In this document: one piece after another, positions 8,354-16,881 of the stretch | How the letters are laid out: each line of letters begins with the position of its first letter | How positions within the stretch are numbered: the first letter of the stretch is position 1 | Source of the DNA: Prauserella endophytica | GTDB lineage: Bacteria > Actinomycetota > Actinomycetes > Mycobacteriales > Pseudonocardiaceae | NCBI RefSeq assembly: GCF_005146945.1 | Contig: NZ_SWMS01000008.1 | Location: forward strand, 124,001-188,000 | Direction of reading: 5' to 3' | DNA length: 64,000 nucleotides | Program-made: the position numbers and the translations under genes | The notes under the pieces: model-generated | What the model was told of the DNA's origin: nothing | Database searches by the model: none | What the model saw: the letters and a program-made list of their open reading frames with translations, nothing else

Positions 8354-8629
8354 ATGCATCGACCTCGACCGGTGACCGAGGTGCCCGACGTGGTCGGGTT
8401 CGGGGCGCAGGACGCGTGCTCGATCGTGCGGCGTGCCGGTCTGGTCCCCGTCGGGCCCGACGACGGCGCCGAGCCGACGACGGGTGTGGTCACGGCGCAG
8501 CGTCCCGTGGGCACCGCCGGTGCCGAGGAGGGCGCCCACGTGGTGCTGTGGACCCATCCCGGTCGCGAGACCGAGAGCGAGCTCGTGCCGCCGACGCCGG
8601 TGGAGGCGGGCGAGCTGGACCCCGTCTGA
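8354..8629 (+). CDS. Small PASTA-domain protein
   Basis: A 91-residue protein made essentially of one PASTA domain (residues about 9-65, beginning PDVVGFGAQDACSIVRRAGL), the fold that binds muropeptides or beta-lactams at the end of PknB-type kinases and some penicillin-binding proteins. No transmembrane segment or kinase domain is attached and no signal peptide is visible, so it is a free-standing, apparently cytoplasmic PASTA protein. It is divergent to the P-loop gene. Function unknown. Confidence 0.8.
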   Translation: MHRPRPVTEVPDVVGFGAQDACSIVRRAGLVPVGPDDGAEPTTGVVTAQRPVGTAGAEEGAHVVLWTHPGRETESELVPPTPVEAGELDPV

Positions 8630-8647
8630 GCCCCGGTCGGAGGTCGT

Positions 8648-9586
8648 TCAGCCGAGGTCGAGCCGCGCGAGCACGGGCCGGTGGTCCGAGCCGGGCGCGT
8701 CGCGCCGGTCTGCCGGGTCGTCGGTCACCGAGTCACCGCCCTCGCCGGTGAGCACCGCGCTCACCGAGCCGACGAGCCGGTGGCTGACGAGGACGTGGTC
8801 GATCAGCTCCCGGCGACCCTGGTAGGTCCTGGAGAAGCGGTGTTTCTCCTCGATCAGCGGGGCGAGGTTCCACAGCCGTGCGCCGTCGCCCCGGTCGGAG
8901 CGGCCGAACCCAGGCGTGTGCAACTCCGAGCCGGGCGGTCCCTGTAGCAATGTCGTGGTGGCCGCGTACTGCTCGTCGTTGAGGTCGCCCAGCACCGCCA
9001 GCGCCCGCTGTTGCCCCTCGCCGTCGAGCAAACGCGTCGCGAACCCGCGGACGGTCGCCGCCTCCGCGGCCCTGCGGCCAAGCGCGTAGACGGCGAACCT
9101 GGCACGCTCGTCCTCGTCCCTCGGCGAGAACCGGCCGCCGGGGAAGGTCAGCAGCTTCGATTTGAGGTGGCACGACACCAGCGTCACGTCCAGCCCGCCC
9201 GCGCGGACGACAGCCTTCAGCGCCGGCCTGCCCATGCGGCCCGTCGTGCGCCCGTCGTCGTCCACCTGCACGGCGGCGAGCTTCTCGGGAAACCGCGCGA
9301 CCTCCTCGCGGTCGGTCAGCGGCAGCCGCGAGAGGAACCCGACCCGGATGCCGCGCGCGTCGGGCTCGGCGAGCTCGATCTCCCAGTCACCGCCCACGCG
9401 GGCGGCTAGCTCACGCAGTGCTTCCGGATCGCCGACCTCCTGCACCGCCAGGACGTCCGGCTCAATGCTCCGGATCGTGTCCGCGAGCGCCGCGAGCTTG
9501 GCCTCGTAAGCGTCTTGTGTTCTCGGCCCGGCTTCTCCACCGGGCTTGAAGAGGTTCTCCAGGTTCCACGTGCCGATCGCGATCAT
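8648..9586 (-). CDS. Endonuclease/exonuclease/phosphatase (EEP) family protein
   Basis: A 312-residue metal-dependent phosphohydrolase of the exonuclease III/DNase I/sphingomyelinase fold. The landmarks are in order: WNLENL near the N-terminus, the metal-binding glutamate in AVQEVG (about residue 49), SCHLKSK (about 140), the GDLND loop (about 197-201) and the C-terminal SDHRPV motif (about 300). There is no signal peptide, so it is probably cytoplasmic. ATG 9586 is preferred over GTG 9589 because GGAGGT lies four bases ahead of it. Substrate (nucleic acid, phospholipid or small phosphodiester) is not deducible. Confidence 0.88.
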   Translation of the reverse strand: MIAIGTWNLENLFKPGGEAGPRTQDAYEAKLAALADTIRSIEPDVLAVQEVGDPEALRELAARVGGDWEIELAEPDARGIRVGFLSRLPLTDREEVARFPEKLAAVQVDDDGRTTGRMGRPALKAVVRAGGLDVTLVSCHLKSKLLTFPGGRFSPRDEDERARFAVYALGRRAAEAATVRGFATRLLDGEGQQRALAVLGDLNDEQYAATTTLLQGPPGSELHTPGFGRSDRGDGARLWNLAPLIEEKHRFSRTYQGRRELIDHVLVSHRLVGSVSAVLTGEGGDSVTDDPADRRDAPGSDHRPVLARLDLG

Positions 9587-9611
9587 CACGACCTCCGTTC
9601 ACCGGCGCCCC

Positions 9612-9646
9612 CCGAGACGACAGTGACGTGCTCACTGTCGTCTCGG
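9612..9646. terminator. Perfect 15-bp hairpin, probable terminator
   Basis: A perfect 15-base stem (9612-9626 against 9632-9646) with loop CGTGC lies between two minus-strand genes, 34 bases downstream of the FAD oxidoreductase stop. No U-tract follows, as is common in actinomycetes. A hairpin at 61046 has a similar lower arm and the same CGTGC loop core. Confidence 0.6.
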
Positions 9647-9679
9647 CGGCGCCGGGCGGCAAGGGCCTTCCTTCCTTGT

Positions 9680-11074
9680 TCACGCACTCGTCGCCGGGGT
9701 GATGTTCTGGTTGAAGCGGAACACGTTCGCGGGATCGTGGACGGTCTTGAGCGCCGCGAGCCGCTCGTGGTCGCCGGGGTCGTAGCCCGTGCGCGCGTCG
9801 GTCACCGTGCCGTACACGAAGTTCAGCGACCGGCCGAGCGTCGTGGGCGCCAGCGCGGCGAGCACGCGTGCGTGCGCGGCGCGGGCCGTTGCGGCGTCCA
9901 CCTCCCCGTCGAGGCCGGAGAGCACGCGCACGAGGAACCCGGCGTCGCGGTGCCCGACCGCGCTGTCGACGCCGCCTTGCCGCAGCGCGCCGCCGAGGTG
10001 CCGGAGGTCGACCACGCACGGCACGGGTGAGTCCGGCCCGGCGAGGTCGACGATCGCGCGCAGCGCCGCCGCGTCGAGCCCGTGCACGAACGCGTTGTCG
10101 CCCAGATACGAGTGCGGATCGGCGGGGTCGTTGTAGATCGAGGGCGAGGCGGAGTACGGCAGCTCGCCGAGGTCGTCGCGCAGGCGCGGCGCCACGGCCC
10201 GCAACGGAGCCACCAGCGCCTCGCCTTCACTCACGCCGCCGAGGTGGGCGATGCGCACGTGCACGAGATACTTGCCCCGCAACGGTTCAGGCACCTCCGG
10301 CGCGTCCGGCACGGGCACCATGCCGACGGACGACGTCAGCTCGTCGGGCACTGTCGCCGTCCAGTTCCGGTACGCCTCCAGCACTTCGCCTGCGTGGGTG
10401 CCGTCGAAGAGGAGCCCGCCGCCGTAGAGCCGCGCCACCGGCACCAGGCCGAGCTCGAGCCCCGTCACGACGCCGAAGTTGCCGCCGCCCCCGCGAAGCG
10501 CCCAGAACAGGTCAGGGTCCTCCTCGGCGCTCACCTCGCGGACCTCGCCGTCGGCGGTGACCAGCTCGACGCGGCGCACGTGGTCGGCGGCGTAGCCGTA
10601 GCGGCGCGCGAGCGGGCCGAGGCCTCCGCCGAGGGTGTAGGACACCGCGCCGACGTCGGGCGAGGAACCGCTCAGCGGAGCCAGCCCGTGCTCACCGGCG
10701 GCGTCGAGCACCCGTCGCCAGCGCACCCCGGCGCCGAGCCACACCGTGCGTTCCGCCGGGTCGACGCGCACGGTGTCCATGCGCCGCGTGCTGATCAGCA
10801 CCGCGTCCTCGGTGGCGGGTGCGACGAGTCCGTGGCCGGTGGCCTGCACCGCCACGCCGAGCCCGTTGGCGGTCGCGTACCGCACCACCGCGCGCACGTC
10901 GGCCGTGTCGAGGGCCTCCACGATCGCGGCGGGCCGATGGGTCAGCCCGAGCTGGAAGCCGGAGCGCGCGTCGGCGTAACCCTCCCCGCCCTCGCCGCCT
11001 TCGTCGTCGGGAAGGTGGAGCGGGCCGCGGAGGTGGTGGGCGAGGTCCTCGAGGTGGGTCGCGGAAGCGGTCAT
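9680..11074 (-). CDS. FAD-binding oxidoreductase, berberine-bridge-enzyme type
   Basis: A 464-residue FAD-linked oxidase of the PCMH/BBE group. It shows the FAD pyrophosphate-binding stretch GVAVQATGHG (about residue 80), the glycine-rich YTLGGGLGPLARRYG (about 155-170) and RGGGGNFGVVTG (about 200), and the family's C-terminal FRFNQNI signature. The histidine in ATGHG is the usual covalent FAD attachment site of this family; the second attachment cysteine is not obvious. No signal peptide is present, so a cytoplasmic oxidase is likely. It is divergent to a LysR regulator 70 bases away, which probably controls it. The substrate (sugar, alkaloid-like or hydroxy compound) is unknown. Confidence 0.9.
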   Translation of the reverse strand: MTASATHLEDLAHHLRGPLHLPDDEGGEGGEGYADARSGFQLGLTHRPAAIVEALDTADVRAVVRYATANGLGVAVQATGHGLVAPATEDAVLISTRRMDTVRVDPAERTVWLGAGVRWRRVLDAAGEHGLAPLSGSSPDVGAVSYTLGGGLGPLARRYGYAADHVRRVELVTADGEVREVSAEEDPDLFWALRGGGGNFGVVTGLELGLVPVARLYGGGLLFDGTHAGEVLEAYRNWTATVPDELTSSVGMVPVPDAPEVPEPLRGKYLVHVRIAHLGGVSEGEALVAPLRAVAPRLRDDLGELPYSASPSIYNDPADPHSYLGDNAFVHGLDAAALRAIVDLAGPDSPVPCVVDLRHLGGALRQGGVDSAVGHRDAGFLVRVLSGLDGEVDAATARAAHARVLAALAPTTLGRSLNFVYGTVTDARTGYDPGDHERLAALKTVHDPANVFRFNQNITPATSA

Positions 11075-11144
11075 GAAGCCAGCCTGCGGCCGGGCGCACC
11101 AGAAGTCCAACAGCTGGTTCTGCTCGTAGCTATCATGCTCGGTT
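11075..11144. promoter_or_regulatory. Shared divergent promoter region, putative LysR target
   Basis: Seventy bases separate the divergent oxidoreductase and LysR starts. They contain the interrupted palindrome AGAA-N13-TTCT around 11101-11121, with an inner CCA-N5-TGG. LysR proteins usually bind such a divergent spacer and control both genes. Inferred from layout. Confidence 0.4.
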
Positions 11145-12044
11145 ATGGAGCTGAGACAGCTGCGGTACTTCGTCACCGTGGTCGACGAGAGCGGCTTCAC
11201 GCGTGCCGCGGAGAAGCTGCACGTCGCCCAGCCGGGCGTGAGCGCCCAGATCCGGCAGCTCGAACGCGAGCTGGGACAGCCGCTGCTGGACCGCTCGGGC
11301 CGCTCGGTGCGGCTCACGCAGGCCGGCTCTGCCGTGCTGCCGTACGCGCGGGCCGCGCTCACCGCCGTCGAGGGCGCGCGGTGCGCCGTGGACGAGCTGA
11401 CCGGGCTGCTGCGCGGCAGCGTCGCGATGGGCATGCTGCCCTCGTGCGCGCCGCTCGGCGTCGCGGACCTGCTGGCCGGCTTCCACGAACGGCACCCCGG
11501 CGTGGAGGTGTCACTCACCGAGTCGGACGCGGGCACGCTCCTCGACGGCGTGCGCGAGGGGCGGCTCGACGCGGCGCTCGTCGCGTTCGGCGGCGGCGCC
11601 CCCGAGGGCATCGCCACCCAGACGGTGCTCGACGAGCACCTGGTCGCGGCCGTCCGGTGCGGCGACCCGCTGGCCGGGCGCGACACGGTGCCCCTGCGGG
11701 CGCTCGCGGAGCGCCATCTGATCAGCCTCCCGCCCGGCGGCGGAATGCGCGCGATCCTCGACCACGCGTGCACGGCCGAGGGCATCACACCGCGGATCGC
11801 GTTCGAGGCGGGCGATCCCGGCGTGCTGGCCGACCTGGCGAGCCGGGGACTCGGCGTGGCGATCGTGCCCGAGTCCACCGCCCGTGACCGCGCCGACCTG
11901 TGCGGAGTGCCGATCGTGCGGCCCCGGCTGCGCGGGACGGTAGCGCTGGCCTGGCGTGCGGCCGGGCCCAGCGGACCCGCGGCGCGGGCGTTCCTCGACC
12001 ATGCGCGGAGCTCGCTCGCCGCGTTCGCCGTCGCCCCGTCGTGA
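11145..12044 (+). CDS. LysR family transcriptional regulator
   Basis: A 299-residue regulator with the typical N-terminal winged helix-turn-helix (MELRQLRYFVTVV, then AAEKLHVAQPGVSAQIRQLE at about 22-41) and a periplasmic-binding-protein-like effector domain from about residue 90. It is encoded back to back with the FAD oxidoreductase gene, the classic arrangement in which the regulator activates its neighbour in response to that enzyme's substrate or product and represses itself. The recD2 gene starts 12 bases downstream, but a shared function is unlikely. Confidence 0.92.
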   Translation: MELRQLRYFVTVVDESGFTRAAEKLHVAQPGVSAQIRQLERELGQPLLDRSGRSVRLTQAGSAVLPYARAALTAVEGARCAVDELTGLLRGSVAMGMLPSCAPLGVADLLAGFHERHPGVEVSLTESDAGTLLDGVREGRLDAALVAFGGGAPEGIATQTVLDEHLVAAVRCGDPLAGRDTVPLRALAERHLISLPPGGGMRAILDHACTAEGITPRIAFEAGDPGVLADLASRGLGVAIVPESTARDRADLCGVPIVRPRLRGTVALAWRAAGPSGPAARAFLDHARSSLAAFAVAPS

Positions 12045-12056
12045 TAGGACGGACGC

Positions 12057-14261
12057 GTGGCAGGGGAGATCCGTTGGTCGACGCTCGAGGCGACGCTGGA
12101 GCGCATCACCTTCGCCAACGAGGAGACCGGCTACACGGTCGCGCGCGTCGACCCAGGCCGGGGCGGCGACCTGGTCACCGTCGTCGGCTCGCTGCTGGGC
12201 GCGCAACCCGGTGAGGCGCTGCGGATGCGCGGTCGCTGGGCTTCGCATCCACAGTACGGCAAGCAGTTCCACGTCGAGGACTACCGCACGGTACTGCCCG
12301 CCACCGTCCAGGGCATCCGGCGCTACCTCGGGTCCGGGCTGGTCAAGGGCATCGGCCCCAAGCTCGCCGACAAGATCGTCGGGCACTTCGGCGTCGACGC
12401 GCTGGACGTGATCGAGCGGGAGCCGGAACGACTGATCGAGGTGCCCGGCCTCGGCCCCAAGCGCACCGGGCTGATCGCCCGCGCGTGGGAGGAGCAGAAG
12501 GCCATCAAGGAAGTGATGGTCTTCCTGCAGGGCATCGGGGTGTCCACGTCGCTGGCCGTGCGGATCTACAAGCAGTACGCCGACACCGCGATCGACGTGG
12601 TGCGCACCGAGCCCTACCGCCTCGCCTCCGACGTGTGGGGCATCGGCTTCAAGACCGCCGACACCATCGCCAAGGCCGTCGGCATTCCGCACGACAGTCC
12701 ACAACGGATCAAGGCGGGGCTGCAGTTCACCCTGTCCGAGGCCACCGGCTCCGGCCATTGCTACCTGCCCGACCAGCAGCTGATCGCCGAGACGATCAAG
12801 ATCCTCTCCGTGGATGCCGGACTCGTCATCGACTGCCTCGCCGAGCTCGTGGCCGAGGAGGGCGTGGTCCGCGAGGAGCTGCCCGGCGACGACGGCGGCA
12901 CCGAGGCGGCGATCTACCTGCTTCCGTTCCACCGGGCCGAGGTGGCGCTCTCGGCCCAGCTGCTGCGGCTGCTGCGCACCTCCGCCGACCGGCTGCCCGC
13001 GTTCGCGGACGTGGACTGGAGCAAGGCGCTGGCGTGGCTGCACCGCGCCACCGGCGCCGAGCTGGCACCCGAGCAGGAGGCCGCCGTGCGGCTCGCGCTG
13101 ACCGAGAAGGTCGCGGTGCTCACCGGCGGGCCCGGCTGCGGCAAGAGCTTCACGGTGCGCTCGATCGTCGCGCTGGCGGCCGCGAAGCAGGCCAAGGTCG
13201 TGATGGCTGCGCCCACCGGGCGCGCGGCTAAGCGGCTCACCGAGCTCACCGGGCACGAGGCCGCGACCGTGCACCGGCTGCTGGAACTGAAACCTGGCGG
13301 CGACGCGGCCTACGACCGGGACCGGCCGCTGGAGGCCGACCTCGTCGTGGTGGACGAGGCGTCGATGCTCGACCTGCTGCTGGCCAACAAGCTCGCCAAG
13401 GCCATCGCACGCGGCACCCACCTGCTGCTCGTCGGCGACGCCGACCAGCTGCCCTCGGTGGGCGCCGGCGAGGTGCTGCGCGACCTGCTCGCCGAGGGCA
13501 CCCCCGTGCCGCACGTGCGGCTCACGCGGATCTTCCGGCAGGCGAGCAAGTCCGGCGTGGTGACCAACGCCCACCGCATCAACGCCGGCGACTACCCGCT
13601 CACCCATGGCCTGCCCGACTTCTTCCACTTCAACGTCGACGACCCGGAGGAGGCCGCGCGGCTCACCGTCGACGTCGTCGCGCGGCGGATCCCGGCGAAG
13701 TTCGGCCTGGATGCGCGCCGCGACGTGCAGGTGCTCGCGCCCATGCACCGGGGCCCGGCAGGCGCCGGCGCCCTCAACGCCGGGCTGCAGGAGGCGCTCA
13801 CCCCCGCGCGGCCGGGCCTGCCGGAACGCCGCTTCGGGGGCCGCGTCTTCCGGCCCGGCGACAAGGTCACGCAGCTGCGCAACAACTACGACAAGGGCGC
13901 GAACGGCGTGTTCAACGGCACGCAGGGCGTGGTGATCGCGCTGGACTCCGACGAGCAGAAGCTCACCGTGCGCACCGACGACGGCGAGGACGTCGACTAC
14001 GAGTTCGCCGAGCTGGACGAGCTGGCCCACGCCTACGCCGTCAGCATCCACCGCTCGCAGGGCAGCGAGTACCCGTGCGTCGTGGTGCCCGTGACCACGA
14101 GCGCGTGGATGATGCTGCAGCGCAACCTGCTCTACACGGCCGTCACCAGGGCGAAGAAGCTGGTGGTGCTGATCGGGTCGAAGCGGGCCATCGGGCAGGC
14201 CGTGCGCACGGTCGGCGCCGGGCGCAGGCACACCGCGCTGGCCCATCGCCTGTGTGCCTGA
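12057..14261 (+). CDS. recD2: ATP-dependent RecD2-like DNA helicase
   Basis: RecD2 is a 5'-3' superfamily 1B helicase that works outside RecBCD in DNA repair and replication-fork handling. The 734-residue product has an N-terminal OB-like part, tandem helix-hairpin-helix segments (VKGIGPKLADKIV near 98, VPGLGPKRTGLIA near 128, VWGIGFKTADTIA near 194), Walker A GGPGCGKS at about 358-365, Walker B VVVDEASM at about 427, LVGDADQLPSVGAGEVLRD (motif III), and the C-terminal motif VI region HRSQGSEYPCVVVP and YTAVTRAKK. Length and motif order match the family. The start is GTG 12057, just behind the lysR stop. Confidence 0.95.
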   Translation: MAGEIRWSTLEATLERITFANEETGYTVARVDPGRGGDLVTVVGSLLGAQPGEALRMRGRWASHPQYGKQFHVEDYRTVLPATVQGIRRYLGSGLVKGIGPKLADKIVGHFGVDALDVIEREPERLIEVPGLGPKRTGLIARAWEEQKAIKEVMVFLQGIGVSTSLAVRIYKQYADTAIDVVRTEPYRLASDVWGIGFKTADTIAKAVGIPHDSPQRIKAGLQFTLSEATGSGHCYLPDQQLIAETIKILSVDAGLVIDCLAELVAEEGVVREELPGDDGGTEAAIYLLPFHRAEVALSAQLLRLLRTSADRLPAFADVDWSKALAWLHRATGAELAPEQEAAVRLALTEKVAVLTGGPGCGKSFTVRSIVALAAAKQAKVVMAAPTGRAAKRLTELTGHEAATVHRLLELKPGGDAAYDRDRPLEADLVVVDEASMLDLLLANKLAKAIARGTHLLLVGDADQLPSVGAGEVLRDLLAEGTPVPHVRLTRIFRQASKSGVVTNAHRINAGDYPLTHGLPDFFHFNVDDPEEAARLTVDVVARRIPAKFGLDARRDVQVLAPMHRGPAGAGALNAGLQEALTPARPGLPERRFGGRVFRPGDKVTQLRNNYDKGANGVFNGTQGVVIALDSDEQKLTVRTDDGEDVDYEFAELDELAHAYAVSIHRSQGSEYPCVVVPVTTSAWMMLQRNLLYTAVTRAKKLVVLIGSKRAIGQAVRTVGAGRRHTALAHRLCA

Positions 14262-14275
14262 CGCGCCCAGGCAGA

Positions 14276-14746
14276 ATGGCGGCCGTGGCAGCCAAGCGCA
14301 GTGCGGGAATCCTGCTCTACCGCCGCACTGGCGGCGATCCCGAGGTGCTGCTCGGGCACATGGGCGGGCCGTTCTGGGCGCGCAAGGACGCCGGTGCGTG
14401 GACCGTGCCGAAGGGCGAGTACGCCGACGACGAGGAGCCGGTCGCCGCGGCGCGCCGGGAGTTCCTCGAGGAGCTGGGGCTGCCCGCGCCCGACGGTGAG
14501 CTCGCGCCGCTCGGAGAGATCCGGCAGTCGGGCGGCAAGGTGGTCACCGTGTGGGCGCTGGAGGGCGATGTCGATCCATCGGCCGTCGTGCCGGGCACGT
14601 TCGAGCTGGAATGGCCGCCGCGCTCGGGCCGGATGAGGGAGTTCCCCGAGCTGGACCGTGTCGCGTGGTTCCCGCTCGCGGAGGCGGGGGAGAAGCTCGT
14701 CAAGGGCCAGCGCGTGTTCCTCGACCGCCTGGCGAACCTGTTCTAG
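14276..14746 (+). CDS. NUDIX hydrolase
   Basis: A 156-residue MutT-type pyrophosphohydrolase. The Nudix box G-x5-E-x7-REUxEExGU is intact: GEYADDEEPVAAARREFLEELGL at about residues 43-65 has all the metal-binding glutamates. The protein opens with RSAGILLYRR and ends with a KGQRVFLDRL helix, resembling stand-alone Nudix proteins acting on NDP-linked substrates. ATG 14276 is used; GTG 14285 is a possible alternative. It follows recD2 by 14 bases and may be cotranscribed, which would fit nucleotide-pool cleaning, but the substrate is unknown. Confidence 0.9.
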   Translation: MAAVAAKRSAGILLYRRTGGDPEVLLGHMGGPFWARKDAGAWTVPKGEYADDEEPVAAARREFLEELGLPAPDGELAPLGEIRQSGGKVVTVWALEGDVDPSAVVPGTFELEWPPRSGRMREFPELDRVAWFPLAEAGEKLVKGQRVFLDRLANLF

Positions 14747-14754
14747 CGTTGGGC

Positions 14755-14815
14755 CCCTGCAGTGAAGGCCACCATGCCTGCGTTCAACGCAGTGAAGGTG
14801 GCCTTCACTGCAGGG
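14755..14815. repeat. Long inverted repeat, convergent-gene type (copy 3 of 4)
   Basis: A perfect 19-base inverted repeat (14755-14773 against 14797-14815) whose central 57 bases are identical to the copy at 2755-2811. It begins eight bases after the NUDIX stop codon and ends eleven bases before the stop of the opposite-strand gene, again exactly between convergent genes. Confidence 0.85.
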
Positions 14816-14826
14816 CGGCTCCTGGG

Positions 14827-15102
14827 TCAGGTTTCGTAGCGCGGGCGGCCGTAGGTCTGCTCCAGCTCGCGGATGCAGTCGTCGACGATGGCGTGCATGG
14901 CCGGGTCGTCGCTCATGCGGGTCACCGTGTCGAAATACCAGTTCGCCAGCCACATCCCCGCCGCCGTGCCCGCCTCGGCGAAGACGTGCCGGATCACCTG
15001 GACGGCGTGGTGGGAGTCGCGCCTGCGGGTGGTGGTGAGCAGCTCCGTCGCCTGGTAGCCGAGGTACGCGTCCCTGTCCAAGATCGGCAGGTTGGCTTCC
15101 AT
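14827..15102 (-). CDS. Hypothetical protein, 91 residues
   Basis: A small soluble, probably all-helical protein without a recognised family. Notable stretches are RRDSHHAVQVIRHVFAEAG and GMWLANWYFDTV, and it ends in a helix ELEQTYGRPRYET. ATG 15102 is preceded by a purine-rich GAGGGAG. Codon use is like that of the neighbours, and the gene ends neatly beside the shared hairpin repeat, so it is likely real. It is divergent to the short zinc-ribbon-like gene. No function can be proposed. Confidence 0.65.
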   Translation of the reverse strand: MEANLPILDRDAYLGYQATELLTTTRRRDSHHAVQVIRHVFAEAGTAAGMWLANWYFDTVTRMSDDPAMHAIVDDCIRELEQTYGRPRYET

Positions 15103-15219
15103 GGCACGGCTCCCTCACGGTGGGCGGACACACGGCGGCAGACGAGTACCCGGCCGGGTGAGGCGGCAAACCGCTCGGGTGGGTGTTTTCTCCCGGGCCT
15201 CGCGGGTACGCATCCGATC

Positions 15220-15570
15220 ATGACGACGATGCCGGAGAAGACGGAGACCCCGAGCCGCGTGTGTGTGACGGGGCGCCGTCGCCGGCGAATCCTGTTGGGC
15301 GGTGGGCGATCCGTCCGCGTCCTCGCGTCGTACCCGGTGTGCAGGGAGATCGGTTTGCACAGCCTCGCCTCGGCGATCGAGTTCGAATGTGCGCGCTGTC
15401 ACACCTCGTGCGAGGCCACGCTCGTCGGGGTGCTGCACCGGTTGCTGGTGTGCCCTGCGTGCTACTCCGCCCTCGGCGCCCGGCGCCGGTCGCAGGGGAC
15501 GCGAATTGAGGGCTTTCGGCCCTGCCGTGCCACGCCGCCCGGGGTCAAGCTGTATGCGTTCGCCCGTTAG
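15220..15570 (+). CDS. Small zinc-ribbon-like hypothetical protein
   Basis: A possible 116-residue protein. A CARCHTSC stretch at about residues 56-63 and a CPAC at about 77-80 would form a four-cysteine zinc knuckle. The N-terminal half is arginine-rich (GRRRRRILLGGGR). No family is recognised, the start (ATG 15220) has no strong ribosome site, and the region is less GC-rich than the flanks, so the call is tentative. The neighbouring 15571-15753 holds nothing recognisable. Confidence 0.4.
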   Translation: MTTMPEKTETPSRVCVTGRRRRRILLGGGRSVRVLASYPVCREIGLHSLASAIEFECARCHTSCEATLVGVLHRLLVCPACYSALGARRRSQGTRIEGFRPCRATPPGVKLYAFAR

Positions 15571-15753
15571 GGCCGCGGTGAAATGGGTGGATCAAAAGGG
15601 GTCCGTCCGCGGCAGGTACCGACCGGTGGCGGGGAAATCGCCGGCTGGTACCGGGGGCGTGCAGCCAGGTGACGGTGTCGTTTCCTGGTATCCGCACGGC
15701 CCCAAGTGGAGGTGCGGGCAGCCGGCTAAATGGGGTGTTGGCTGCCCGCACCA

Positions 15754-16120
15754 CTATTTCCCTGTTTCCGGGCGCGGAGCCCTCCGGTGGGCGGCCATCC
15801 GCACCGGCGCGTTGACCGCGCCGTAACCCGCGTAGCCGCGCAGACGCTGGACGACCTCGAAGAACACGCGCCCGCCCAGGACCTCGGCGGCGCTCGCGAT
15901 GGCGTCCTCGCTGAGGAAAGCCCCGTGCTGCGGTGACGGCGCGCGCGTGGCCCACTCGCCCCGGCGCTGGCGTGCGACGTCGGGCGCGGTCCGCACCCGC
16001 TTCGCCTCGTCGGTCACCGCCCGGCTGCGCACCAGCCCGAACGGCGCGGCGAACTCCGTCGTCGGCTCGGGATCGAGTTCCAGCACGGAGCGGTACAACA
16101 GGGCGGCGGCTAGGGTGAGC
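15754..16120 (-). pseudogene. Remnant of a 4-hydroxyphenylpyruvate-dioxygenase-like domain (C-terminal part, internal deletion)
   Basis: The minus-strand frame reads LLYRSVLELDPEPTTEFAAP, GLVRSRAVTDEAKRVRTA, RGEWATRAPSPQHGAF and, near the end, EVLGGRVFFEVVQRLRGYAG then GAVNAPVRMAAHR. These pieces match the C-terminal HPPD-like domain of actinobacterial 'sugar phosphate isomerase/HPPD' fusion proteins (QsuB-like 3-dehydroshikimate dehydratases). The middle of the domain is missing: DDAIAS-like sequence is joined directly to EVLGGRVFF, and the large N-terminal TIM-barrel domain is absent. The remnant lies 27 bases from a TetR gene that may once have controlled it. Alignment is by memory of the family. 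Confidence 0.65.
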
Positions 16121-16146
16121 AGACACTCACTCCAGGGGGAGGGCCG

Positions 16147-16737
16147 ATGGGCACGCGCGAGGACATCATCGCGGCCGCGGCGCGGATCATGCGCGACGAG
16201 GGCTACGCCCGCGCGACGACCAAGGAGATCGCGCGAGCGGCCGGCTACTCGGAAGCCGCGCTGTACAAGCACTTCCACGACAAGACCGAGATCTTCCTGA
16301 CCGTGCTCATCGAGCGCCTGCCCGGGCTGGTGCCGCTGCTCGCGGGCCTGCCGGAGCGGGTTGGCGAGCGCGCCGTGCGCGACAATCTCGTCGACGTCGC
16401 GCGGACCGCGATCGAGTTCTACGCCGAGAGCTTCCCGGTCTCGGCGTCGGTGTTCTCCTCGCGGCAGCTGCTCGCCGCGCACCGGGAACGGCTTCGCGAG
16501 GTGGCTCCCGGCGCCGGGCCCGGCAGGCCCCTGACGGAGCTGGCCGCCTACCTGCGCGCGGAGCGCGACAGCGGCCGGGTCCCTGCCGCCGTCGACCCGG
16601 ACGCCGCTGCGGCTCTGTTGCTCGGCGCCTGTTTCCAGCAGGCGTTCCTGCTCGCCTTCGCGGACGAGCGGCCGGAAGGGGACTCGCTGGACGCTCTGGC
16701 CGGGGAACTGGTGGGCACTCTCGTCGCGGGATGGTGA
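16147..16737 (+). CDS. TetR family transcriptional regulator
   Basis: A 196-residue repressor with the standard N-terminal HTH (REDIIAAAARIMRDEGYARA, then TTKEIARAAGYSEAALYKHF at about 24-43) and a ligand-binding helical domain behind it. The start ATG 16147 follows AGGGGGAGGGCCG. It is divergent to the broken HPPD-like gene, which suggests it has lost its original target; other targets are possible. A 145-base convergent spacer separates its end from the histidine kinase gene. Confidence 0.9.
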   Translation: MGTREDIIAAAARIMRDEGYARATTKEIARAAGYSEAALYKHFHDKTEIFLTVLIERLPGLVPLLAGLPERVGERAVRDNLVDVARTAIEFYAESFPVSASVFSSRQLLAAHRERLREVAPGAGPGRPLTELAAYLRAERDSGRVPAAVDPDAAAALLLGACFQQAFLLAFADERPEGDSLDALAGELVGTLVAGW

Positions 16738-16881
16738 CCCGGGCCTTGTCACCCTTGTCCCCAGGCCGCGCAGGGCGTTACGTTCGCTTGGTTAGGTGAA
16801 ACAAGCGTTGTAAAAACCGGGGAACTGATGCCGTCAGCGCCCCGATCGGCACGTGAAGCTCCTCCTCCATCCCTGAGCCCG

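Noticed and set aside
9680-12118. Extension of the FAD oxidoreductase to 812 residues
   Set aside because: The first 348 codons lie opposite the lysR gene and look like serine/arginine-rich shadow; the enzyme starts at 11074.
11511-14246. Minus-strand open frame of 911 codons opposite lysR and recD2
   Set aside because: Antisense shadow of recD2; no recognisable motif and codon pattern mirrors the plus-strand gene.
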